Positions 43,563 through 53,727 of a stretch of 64,000 nt of DNA are shown piece by piece. A program made the position numbers and the translations under genes. This DNA comes from Neofusicoccum parvum. Taxonomy: Eukaryota; Ascomycota; Dothideomycetes; Botryosphaeriales; Botryosphaeriaceae. The stretch covers positions 2,790,001 to 2,854,000 of the forward strand of contig CP087207.1 in NCBI GenBank assembly GCA_020912385.1. The letters run 5' to 3'. Under the pieces are notes generated by a model. The model did not search any database and was not told the origin of the DNA. It saw nothing but the letters and a program-made list of their open reading frames with translations. Each line of letters opens with the position of its first letter. The stretch's first letter is position 1.

Positions 43563-44320
43563 GCCACCTGAAGGAAGGGGGGAAGGAAGGAGAGGGCGAG
43601 TGAGGCTTTCTTTGCTTTACTGTTCTGGATATCACTTGACTCGTTGCAGAAGCCGTCCAATAACAGACAAAGCTCAAGAGGTATTCCTTATGTATAGATT
43701 TGGCGGTATTGCGGGCTTGGGTTAACTGAGGTGGTAATCTCAACTAGCAGGGTTGATAATAAAATGAAAAGTTTGCTCCTGGAGCTGTCGTTTCTTTGAA
43801 CACTCGTAGATATCCACCAGAGGCAGTTCTGGCTGAAATGAGAGATTTTGAAATGTCAGTATTGACGTGAATATCCTCTGGGAAAATATTTGCCTTGCTT
43901 TGCAAGACCTCTTCGTACCCAGCCTGACCTTACTACCTTCCCTCGCGTCTCATGCCACCACCATGAACTCAAATCCACTTTTTAGTGCACCTAAAGTACT
44001 ACTGTAGTCTCTATATCCGAAATTTCTGATGGGCATACGTAAAATCTCGATTGGCCGTATGGTGCAGATTGAGGGCGATGGCGAGTATTCGAACCAGAGC
44101 GGAATGGAGAACAGGAGAGTGACGGGTGGCTTCTTATTCAGTAAGCACCACTATCCTACCTACTTTAAGAGCATTATTTACTGCAATTGTTCTGGCAAGT
44201 CTCTTGTTTAAGTCATAGCTGCTAGCATTCGTACGTACTATGTTCCTGCAAAAATGTTGGCAGCTCTGTGGAAAGGACTGGACGTGTTTGGTATGGTTAA
44301 ACCTTCAAAAAGAAATGGTC
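43563..44320. other. Convergent intergenic region
   Basis: This 758-bp stretch lies between the 3' ends of BTB-like genes 2 (+) and 3 (-). No recognisable gene or RNA was found. Confidence 0.5.
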
Positions 44321-45352
44321 CTAAGAGGCTGTAAAATCCTTCACTGCAGTGGATTTGGGGCTCCCATTTTCATATTGTTCCGCATCTCCGGATTCCAGCT
44401 CACAAGCATTTGTTTCCTCATCGACGGTGTTTCGCGTGTGCGCGGTCTCAAACATTTCGCCGGCATCCTCAAACTCCATCCTCCAAACCTTTTGGCGCTC
44501 GGATCTCTGGCGCTCAGCCCCTGGCCGCAATGCATCCTGGATCCCAACCCATTTCTGCCTCCACAACTTGGTGAGATGGTTCCCTCCAGACACCAGATCA
44601 TCTAAGTTCTTACCGGTATAATTCTTCGTGGATCCAGGATTATAATCCTTTTCGTACTGTGGATCATCCAACAGAGCCTTAAAAACTATCTTCCCCGCAG
44701 CAACGAGATCCACATCCGTCTTGAACTTCGGGTGGTCTTCCAGATACCTCTTTACACTCTCACTCAACCTCCCTTCACTTCGCCTTCTCTCTACATTCAC
44801 GAGAAGGTGCTGCTTAAGCAACGACCACCCGTTAAACAGCTCATCAAAAGCCTCAAGCGCGCGGTAGTCTAGCGCATAATTCTCAATTCCGAATGTCAGG
44901 TGCCGTTCCAGCGTCTCAACCGCATCCTCAATCTCGAGGTCACATGCAGTCCTGAAAAGCCAGAGGTCCGAGAGGAGGTCCAAGCGTGGCTTTATAGCAC
45001 GCGGCTTTTTGTCCTTGCAGACTGCCGTCATCCAGTCGACGAGGTAGTTGACGGCGCTGCGGTCGAGGTCGTAGGTGATTTTGACGACTTCGTCACCGTC
45101 ACCGACCTGCCTGGCGAAGAGGGGGGAGAAGGCGGCGAGCATGCGGCGAGGCAGGTTTTCTTTGCGCCTGTATTCATTTTCGGACCAGTCCATGTAGTAT
45201 TTGTACTCGAGGGTTATTTTCGTACCATCGAGGAGGTAGCGGCGGTTGCCCGCGTTGCGGTAGCGGGGGTTTACGCGGCCGCTGGGGGCGAGGAGGCGGT
45301 GGAGCTCCTTGTGGACCCAGGGCGTGAATTTCTCCGTGGATTTTGGAGACAT
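44321..45352 (-). CDS. BTB/POZ-like fungal protein, paralogue 3
   Basis: Uncharacterised 343-aa protein, single exon. The first true ATG of the frame is 45352 (MSPKSTEKFTPWVHKEL). The shared layout is GTKITLEYKYYMDWSENEY, LPRRMLAAFSPLFARQVG, then EVVKITYDLDRSAVNYLVDW-MTAVCKDKK and a helical region with CDLEIEDAVETLERHLTF typical of BTB-associated sequences in fungi. The C-terminal third is hydrophilic and acidic rather than basic, unlike the other two copies. It is the most BTB-like of the three in its FSP...ITYDLD...YLVDWM spacing. The three copies lie within 5 kb, consistent with old local duplication. Confidence 0.68.
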   Translation of the reverse strand: MSPKSTEKFTPWVHKELHRLLAPSGRVNPRYRNAGNRRYLLDGTKITLEYKYYMDWSENEYRRKENLPRRMLAAFSPLFARQVGDGDEVVKITYDLDRSAVNYLVDWMTAVCKDKKPRAIKPRLDLLSDLWLFRTACDLEIEDAVETLERHLTFGIENYALDYRALEAFDELFNGWSLLKQHLLVNVERRRSEGRLSESVKRYLEDHPKFKTDVDLVAAGKIVFKALLDDPQYEKDYNPGSTKNYTGKNLDDLVSGGNHLTKLWRQKWVGIQDALRPGAERQRSERQKVWRMEFEDAGEMFETAHTRNTVDEETNACELESGDAEQYENGSPKSTAVKDFTAS

Positions 45353-46490
45353 GGATAACAATGCATAGGAGTACCGGTCTTGCAGATTGTTGCAATGATG
45401 TTACTGTGAGGGTATTCTTGGGCGTGTAATTATACATCCAGCAAAAATGATGAGCAAGAGACATGTTTTTTGATCATACAAAGCCCAGAAGGTCCTCCGT
45501 TCAGTATTCATGACTCAGTCATGTTAATAAGGGAAGTTTTTCGTACATGAATGTGGATGTATCGGCGTCTTTGTGTGTTGTACACTTCGCTGGCATAGCC
45601 AATCACCACGAAAAGACGTACTGATTCTAACCCACCGCTGTCAATTGAGTAGTAGACAACACACGTCTGGTAGATCCATGTGAGGTATTTAAGGATGCTT
45701 GTAAACAGTCTAGTCTGATATACATGAAAACGGATGGAGAAAGAGAAATGATATGCATAGTGGTCTTCTGCCTGCGCCAACCAAGAACTACAAGGACGAA
45801 GCCTGCTCAAGCTCAAGTACACTGGCGGATCTAACAGTAGAATAGAGATCGTGATATTAAAGGATCGACATCGGCGCAATCAGGTTGGCAAAGAAAAACG
45901 CAGATGCATGAAAGAAAAAAAGGCAGGCGATATGAACGAATTACCCCAATGTTTGACTTGGAACAGTTGGCACGAAAACATCCGTCCAGCAGGCGCCAGC
46001 TTCGATGCGAGATAGCGGAGAACCCCTATCTGGATAGGGAGCTCAAAGAAGCCATCCCTCTCGCCTCACGTTTACATATTTGTTGACCGGTGAGCAGTCA
46101 AGCACGCCGCGCCGGGCCAGCAGGAAGGACAGGGCATCGTGCACGCACGGGACAAGCAGAGCGGTCTGCAGCGTCGATCCTACAGCCCTATTTCGTGACC
46201 AGCGCACCTCCGTGTCTCGGGAGCCGGGTAACCGTAATCCGCTCCGATATAGGCAATCCACCGCAATCACTTTGGGAGTCAGTGGGCCTGCGGAGAAACA
46301 GAAAACAAAAATAACCCTCCAAGCAGCGAACACAGCACACAATTCGAGGCCTCAGCGAGTGTTTGGATTGTAATGATTCTTCGCCGAGCTATTATCTACA
46401 GCGGCCAACCAAGTCTAATCCTCGGCCAAAGACCATCCGATCTCTTTCCGGGCGCATTCCCTTGCGTATCATCGAGTGGTATTTAAACAT
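45353..46490. other. Intergenic region
   Basis: About 1.14 kb holding the promoter of BTB-like gene 3 and the 3' side of ATP8. Short frames show no recognisable content, and no tRNA was found. Confidence 0.5.
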
Positions 46491-47004
46491 TTAGAGCTTG
46501 CTGATGAAGACGCGGGCGCACATGCGGCGGACGTCCTGGGGGAGGAAGTACTTGGAGAGGAAGTAGACGAAGGTGGGGATGATGGCGAAGGCGAAGGTGG
46601 TCTCGTTGACCCAGAAGAAGGGGACGAGCTGGGGCATGCCGGCGTAGAGCATCGTCTGCTGTAGTGCCCCGAAGAAACAACCCGTTAGCAATCCATGCAA
46701 CCATCAATCAACCATCAATTGCTATCCTCCGAGGAAGACGGCCGCGGTTTGCATCGTGTCTCCAGCGTGAGGCTCGACGCAGGGCCGTGGCGGAAGTGCG
46801 GCCGGCCGTCGCAAGCAATTGCAGGCGGGGACGGGTGCTGCGTACCATCTTGGCGTCGGCCTTCTGGGCGACGGTGTACTTCTGGCCGTTGTACGAGGGC
46901 GTGAAGGGGGCGACCTTGGCGGCGGTGCGCATGCTCATGGGAGCAGCGAAGGCCTGGCGCTCGACGGCGCGGGCGAGGGGGCGGAAGAGGCGTGCGGAAG
47001 ACAT
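46491..47004 (-). CDS. ATP8: Nuclear-encoded mitochondrial ATP synthase subunit 8
   Basis: Subunit 8 of the F1Fo ATP synthase (peripheral stalk, inner membrane), normally encoded in mtDNA. Exon 1 (47004-46846) encodes 53 residues rich in Arg/Ala/Ser without acidic residues in its first 13 positions (MSSARLFRPLARA), a typical mitochondrial presequence. Exon 2 (46658-46491) encodes the mature protein: MPQLVPFFWVNETTF at residue 61, a membrane helix (AFAIIPTFVYFLSKYFLP), a basic tail and the diagnostic ending RVFISKL. The intron is 187 nt with a TAAC branch site and a tandem CAGCAG acceptor, so one Gln may be included or skipped. The total is about 108 aa against about 48-55 for mtDNA copies. 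This fits established reports that some Dothideomycete mtDNAs lack atp8. Confidence 0.87.
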
Positions 47005-48180
47005 CGTGGGCCCTGTAGTTCTCTCGCTATCTGCGTCAGAGCTTGTTGGGGTTGAGGAGGCGCCGGGGTCGCGGAAATAGCGTCTTCGCGCTTGTCGGGC
47101 CGGGGCGCACGTACGATTGAGTCGAATTGGGTCGAGACCGGCGATGGGGGTGGGATGGAGTTTGGTTGCGCTGGGACTGCGTCTGCGCGAACTCCGACGT
47201 CGTTGTTGCAGAGCTGCGAGGGCGCCCGTCACGTGCTGGCCGCGCTATTCCCGAACTGTCACCATCCACTCCGCCGATGCTTCCTCTCAATAATTCAACA
47301 CTGCTTCACCGCCGAGCATGGAGCAAAGACTATAGACGCGTCATGCATAGAGCAAATTTGCAATCGGTGCGCCAGATATCATGGCCATCACCATCCCGCA
47401 TGATGTAGGCCGTCACGTATTGGTGCGCTGTATGGCCGCGCCATGGTATATCCTCTGATTTTTGCTTGGAACCTTTCTTCCATCCTTGTAAATGTCGTCT
47501 GTAGCGACGACGTACCGCTCTTCTGGCCGCCGATACGAGGAACCCTGGTGTGTTGATAAGCTCCGGGGACAACGGCTGTCTCGAATTCTCCGAGGGAACA
47601 TAAGCGATAGCATAACGGCGGGTCAGAACGCGCCCTTCGACAAACGTTGGGCAAGATTGAGACGGAGAGACAGTCGTGAGGAATTCATGCAGATCTCTTG
47701 TTCGGGACAGTCGCTATCCTGCGAGGCAGAGATTAGATGCTTGATAAGCGCATGATTCGCTGAGTCGTCGAGCTGTTGTCGCTGTGTTCCTTTTGTCCGC
47801 TAAAAATTCTGAAGCGTTTGCGGACGCAGCCACATTCACCCGTATTTAGGCAGAAGCTGGAAAAGCAAAACAGTGGACCTGCGCAGCGGATTTCTAATGT
47901 CGAAAAGAGAACTCGATGGGAAGCAGAGTGCAGCCGCAGGGGACCAAGAGACCATTTGATCAGCGGACGAAAACCGGTTTTTGCCGGTTTCGCCCGGCCT
48001 CATGTTCGTCCGCCCAAAAAGGCAATTTCTCGCCAAACAACCTGCCTTAAACCCGGCACGGCACTTGGATTCAAGCCTCAGTCAACGTAAACTTTGTGTT
48101 CTCTGCGAATGATTTGATAGCGTCTAGGTCTATGTCGTATGCAATAAGTCGTGATTCCTGGATGTTGATCCCGTTCCCAT
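47005..48180. other. Intergenic region with a nested hairpin
   Basis: About 1.18 kb between ATP8 (-) and the 3' end of the hydrolase gene (-). No gene was recognised. A nested inverted repeat is present at 47963-48013 (listed separately). Confidence 0.5.
47963..48013. repeat. Nested inverted repeat (hairpin)
   Basis: An outer 9-bp perfect arm pair, GCGGACGAA (47963-47971) and TTCGTCCGC (48005-48013), encloses an inner pair AAACCGG/CCGGTTT (47971-47977 and 47984-47990) around a T-rich loop. Its role is unknown. Confidence 0.6.
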
Positions 48181-49626
48181 TTATGCCCTGCTCTTGTTTA
48201 GCTCCTCGCCCCGCGCGATCAAACCCTCGAGCCAAGTCTTGAACTCGCCTCTCATCTCGATTGGGATGCAGTGGCCTTGTCCGTCAATCAGGTGCTTCTC
48301 CACCTCTCCTTTCTTCTGATCACCGATGCCCTCCAGCCCCTCTACCAGTACCTGGGCATGTGGGTACGTAATCATGCGGTCCTCGGTGCCATGCACGACC
48401 ATGATCCGCTCACGTCCTACCTGGTCTGCAAGTTGACGCAGTTGCTCCGCGCTCTTGTAATGCCAGCCGGCGGCAATGGCTTGAGCCATGAATCCTGTCC
48501 GGTTGAAGGAGGCTGGATCCTTGCGCTTACTAATTTCACCCGCGGCGAATCGGTCGCAATTGGTGGGAAAGGGCTCCTTCGTGTACTCGGAAGGGTCGGG
48601 CGATTCCAGCCACTTGTTCGTGAAGAGGTTGTGCTTGACGTGCACCAGCTGATCGTCAATGCTGCGGGGGACGAAGAGGTTAATGCGGTTGCGAAGATTC
48701 TCGACGAAACCGACGGTATTGAAGAGCCCGGAGGCAGTGGATACCAGCGACAGCGTCGCAATGCGTTCAGGGATGAGTAGCGCCTGTGGCTTGTCGGTAA
48801 GCGGCGGGGCGAGAGGTGTGGTGGCCGGCGCATGGCGGGCTTAAACGGACTTACCAGCTCCTGGGCAATCATGCCGCCCATGCTAATTCCGACCACGTGC
48901 AGCTGGCGCTTCTCGGTCCAGTCGATGTGGTCGAGGACTTCTGACACGTCGCGGGCCATTTCGGAGGTCGAGTAGCGCATCAGCGGCTTGTCAGACTCGC
49001 CTACACCACGATTGTCGATGATCAGCGAGGAGTACCGGTCGGCTTGGGTGTGCGAGAAGTCCTTCGTCTGCCTCTGCCACGCCGTCTTGAGGCCGCCGAG
49101 GCCCATAATCCACTGTGTTAAGATTGATCAGCCAATGTGGTCGGAGGCGACGTAAGCCTTTTAGACGTTGAGATTGAGTTGTGAGAGAATGAGCTTGTCT
49201 GGAACACAGGCCGGGCGGGTAGGATGCTCTGGTGTCTCAGGCTTCCCTTTGCGGCCGCTCGTCTCGAAACCGAAGTTGCACGGGATTCGTGAGGACGAGC
49301 AAAGAGGAAAGTGGTGGAGCAGGCTTCATGCTGGCACTAGGCCGGATGCAAAACATGAAATACTTGGCGAGAACAGGCCTCAGACTCGCAATGTAGGACG
49401 GCAGAAACGAGGAAATTGGAATTGCCGCAAGCGGACTCACCACGACGTGGACGGGGCCATGGCCGTGGACCTCGTAGGCGATGTTGAGCGGGCCGCCGCG
49501 GCCGGCAGCAACGGGGACCTTGCCCTTGCGCGCGGGCTCGAGGCGCCAGGTGACGTGCGGGAACTCGGGATGGGCCTCGACCTCCGCGGCGGTCAGCGGG
49601 CGGGGCGGCGGTGCAGCACTCGACAT
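48181..49626 (-). CDS. Alpha/beta hydrolase fold protein
   Basis: Predicted serine hydrolase (esterase/lipase-like), substrate unknown. Exons are 49626-49441, 49112-48855 and 48783-48181 (348 aa). The N terminus MSSAAPPPRPLTAAEVEAHP leads to the strand NIAYEVHGHGPVHVV|WIMGLGGLKTAW across intron 1. The nucleophile elbow is GISMGG with Ser139. The acid is probably Asp283 in VVHGTEDRMITYPHA, and the base His319 in LIDGQGHCIPIEM. The conserved IIDNRGVGESDKP block is typical of this subfamily. Intron 1 is 328 nt, unusually long for this window, but the splice is supported by exact frame and family continuity. No signal peptide is present, so it is probably intracellular. Confidence 0.86.
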
Positions 49627-50458
49627 GCTGGGCGTGGGTGTTAGCGGACCGGGGCCCCGGGCGCGGTGGTGGGAAGAGCAAACCGTACATGACGTTTCGC
49701 GGGTGCCTGATACACGCCTGCAGCGAGGGTTGCGAAGTGCAAGGGAACAGCAGTGGCGCTCGTACGAGGAGGCGGCTGTCACGGAGGTGGCTCAGCTGCT
49801 CCAGTGCTCGCGCTGGCACTTGGCGGGTACGCGGCCACTTTCGGCAGCGGGACGCGCGGGTGCCGAGCAACGCCTGAGGCCTGCGGGTGTCGGGCTCTCC
49901 AGGCGCGCTGGCAGCGCCGGCTGGCGGCGCGCCTTTAAGCTGCGATGCGGCGAGCGCACCGAGGCGGCGGGCGTGCAAGCGTGAGCGCGTGAGCAGGCGC
50001 CGCTCCAGCTCCGGCAGCAGGGCACCGTGGCCGCCACAGCGTGGAGCGGACAGACGGCGGGACGAGCCAGTGCTGACCAATTGACGATCCCGCCCCGTCT
50101 GGCGTTCGAGAATCGCGCAGGATCGCGCGCCAGTCTTCCGCAACATCCTCTCCCCAGGCCACCGCAGCCGCAGCCACCGAAAAGGCCCGCTGCTCTCGCC
50201 TCTTCCCGCCGGCCGTGCTTCCAAGCTGCCATGTCCGCACCCTCCAGCGCCTGCGACACACCCGGGGACTGTGAATCAACAGGCCAGTGAATGCGTTTCA
50301 GCTGTGCAGTACGTCACACGCCGCTTACATACCGTCCGCCAACCCCACGCCCCGTCGACTCCGCGCCCGCCAGTCCACCACCACCACCGCGCGCCTGAGG
50401 CCCAACGCCCTTTGTTTTTTCGTAGCCCGCGTCGAGACGACTGCGCACCCGATCCGCC
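49627..50458. promoter_or_regulatory. Divergent promoter region, hydrolase / Zn2Cys6 factor
   Basis: This 832-bp GC-rich region lies between two divergent start codons. Several long frames on both strands reflect composition; none has recognisable content. Confidence 0.45.
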
Positions 50459-53400
50459 ATGGACAGCTCCTCGCACAACTTCCTTCCGCAGCCTCCGCCG
50501 CTGGTCAATCAGCCGCCTCAGATCTTCGGCAGCTACAGCGCCGACGGCTCGCCCATCCAGGCCCAGCTGCCCGGCAATCTCTTCGACGATGGCCTGGGCT
50601 TGGGCCCGCAGGATGGCGGCGACGATGGGCAGGGTGACCCCAAGAGGAGGCGCATTGCAAGGGTACGCCGCGCGAGAGGACGCGCTGCCGCTGATTCTCC
50701 ATGCTAATGCTGCCTGCGTAGGCTTGTGACATGTGTCGCAAGAAGAAAATCAAGTGCGACGGCAAGATGCCTGCTTGCACCCACTGCACGAATTACAAGA
50801 CGGAATGCGTCTTTACACAGGTGGAGAAGAAGCGCCAGCCGCCGAAGGGGTGAGTCGCCCTGAGTCCAGGCACGCTCAACTCCGCTGACAATGAACTGCA
50901 GCGCGAAGTACATCGAAGGACTTGAGAACCGCCTCGGCCGCATGGAGAGCTTGCTCAGGCTGTCAGGGCTCCTCTCAGAGGATGATGACGGCCGGACAGA
51001 TTTGGGCACGCTAGAAAAGCGCCTCTCGGAGAAGCGTGCGAGTACCAATACCGGTGCGAACTCCTCGCGGACATCTATGGACGGTGGCTCTACACGGCAG
51101 CCCGAGGAAGACACGCCTTCGCAACGAGAAACTCCGCAGCAGGCTGGTGAGCTGCCGAGCCCGCACAGCCCTGCTACATCTCCGGCACCTTCCCGTAGAG
51201 AGAGGACCACCACCCAGGAGCCTACGAGGAACGAAGAAGAAGTCGAATCACTCTCCGATATGATGTGCTCCCTGGTAACCAACAACTGTGGCGAGACAAG
51301 ATACATTGGTAGGTGCATTCTTCAATTTCGTTGGTGCCTGGAGACTAACTGGCGCTTTTAGGGTCCTCGTCTGGTTTCTCCATTTTCTCGCCCAAGGGTA
51401 TTCAATGGGTCAACGACAAAACCGGCGATACGTCTTTCCAGGACATGATCACCAATGCCGCAGTTGACGACAACAAATGGATACATTGGAAGCCCGACAT
51501 CTTCCGCGACATATTCTCCCGCCGTGTATTCAAGCCGCTGCCACCCAAGGACGAGGCTCTTTCTCTCCTGAAGGACTACTTCGCAAACTTCAACTGCATG
51601 TTCCCGCTATTCCATGAGCCGACGTTCATGCACCTCGTCGACAAGCATTATTCGAGAGATCCGTACGAGGGCTCAGGATGGTGGGCAAGCTTGAACGTGG
51701 CATTAGCCATCGCTCACAGGCTTCGCGTCATGAGCAATTTGGTACCCCAAGAGGAAGACCAGAAGGCTTGGGGATACCTCAAGAATGCTCTTGCTGTGCA
51801 GACGGAGCTCACGATCCGCAACACCGATCTCTTGAGCGTCCAAGCTCTTCTTGGAATGGTAGGTGCTCTCGTGACAAATACCTAATCGATAAAGCTAATC
51901 AAAAGTAGGCCCTTTTCCTTCAAGGCACGCCAAACCCGCAGCCGTCATTCTTCCTTGTTGCAGCTGCCATTAGGCTGTCGCACAGCATTGGCCTCCACAA
52001 GCGGGGTTCGGGCTTCAACCTGAACCCGGCTGAAATTGAGCAACGAAAAAGAGTGTTCTGGATCGCTTACATGCTGGACAGAGAGTAAGTTTAGGCAACC
52101 ATATTTCTTTCTTGGCAGTACGTACCTAACGGGTGACAGCATCTGCCTTCGGTCTGGCCGTCCACCAATCCAAGATGACGACGACATGAATGTGGAATTA
52201 CCAAGCGAAAATCCTCCGGACAACATTGGCAACATCCCTCTTGCTGACGGCAAGAGCAAGGTCAACCTCTTCCGGCTCATGTGCACATTTGCTGTCATTG
52301 AGAGCAAGGTATACAAGCAGCTCTATTCCGTCAAGGCTTCCAAGCAGTCCGATGGCGAACTGCTTAACACGATCGGCGAGCTGGACCGAGAGCTTGAGGA
52401 ATGGAAAGACAGCATCCCGATTGATTTCCGGCCCGAGCACGAGATCAAAGCCTCCCACACACCGCTCATCTTGCATGTCGTTGTCCTCCACTTCGCTTAC
52501 TACAACTGCCTCACTACCATCCATCGAATGTCAGTCCATCACGGGTACTGGACCAGCAGACTTTCGAATTTTGCTATTCAGGGTCTGAACGCTAGGCCAC
52601 TAAACCCCAGAGTATTTTCGTCTGCGGCGTTGTGTGTTCAGGCAGCTCGTGCCTCGATCAACCTTATCAAGTATATTCCGCAGGGTGATTACGCTTGTGT
52701 CTGGTATAGCTCATTTGTCTTCCCTATTTTTCTCTCCCTTCAGGTGCTAATTTCTACCAGGCTAATCCTATACTATCCTGTCTCTTCGCTCGTGACCCTG
52801 TTCGCCAACATCCTCCAAAATCCCCAAGATACTCGCGCCAGGTCTGACCTCAAGCTGATGAATCTTGTGGTCAACTTCCTTTCCAACCTTTGCTCCGACG
52901 AAGAGAACGGCAGCGTTCGCCGCATGCTGAGCATTTGCTCCGAGTTTGAACGAATTGCAAGGGTTGTCTTGGAGAAGGCCGACAAAGAGTCGTCGTCTAA
53001 AAGGAAGAGACGGCAACAAGAAGATCAGACCCCTTCAAAGGATGGGCAGCAGCAGGCCGCTCAGATGCTCAATCAGGCGCAACAGCAGCAGCAACAAGCA
53101 CAAAGCCGGCGTTCATCGGCTATTGCGCCGGGTACTAATGGAAACGTTGGCGGAAACTTTGCACAATTCACGTCAAATTTTACAGATCCAGTGGGTACAT
53201 GCATTCGTTTTCTTCTCGGATGGTGGCTAACAGTGCGTCAATTAAAGGGCTTCAACTTTTCGCCTTCAATGCCACATGCATCTCTCCAGCAAGGCTCATG
53301 GCTGCCTGACCTCTCCTCACCGCAAACAGTCCCGGCTTTCCTACCACAACAGACCTTCCCACACTCGCAACCCGGAACAGATGCTCCAAACACTACAGCG

Positions 53401-53727
53401 GCTTTCTCCACTGCGCCCGGGGTTCAACCCACGACCGAAGGAGCAAACGGGCCTACTGCACTAAATGCCGGCCACTTGGCTGGGTTCGATATGGGCCACA
53501 CATTCTCACAACCGTTTGTTCCTCAGGACCTTTGGCAGATGCCGATGACACTTGAGTGGGATTGGGCAGATATGACTGGTTACGGTGGCATCGAGGATGG
53601 CATGGGAGGCATGAGCATGAGCGGAGTCATCAACAACATGAACGCTACCAATGGCCACACCCAAGATGTCCATGATGGAGAGCATCAGGGACAACATCAA
53701 AGACATGAATCGGTGCCGTCCTCGTGA
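50459..53727 (+). CDS. Zn2Cys6 fungal-specific transcription factor
   Basis: Nuclear sequence-specific regulator. Exons are 50459-50662, 50722-50849, 50902-51308, 51362-51858, 51909-52084, 52140-53190 and 53248-53727 (980 aa). The binuclear zinc cluster has Cys70, 73, 80, 87, 90 and 97 ([19 protein letters not shown]), and an intron falls exactly one codon before the first Cys. The linker [20 protein letters not shown] is a dimerisation coiled coil. The Fungal_trans middle homology region follows ([57 protein letters not shown]). The C terminus is Gln-rich and then Met/Gly/His-rich. The last intron (57 nt, GTGGGT...AAAG with GCTAAC branch) is a multiple of three and may be retained. Regulated genes are unknown. 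Confidence 0.88.
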
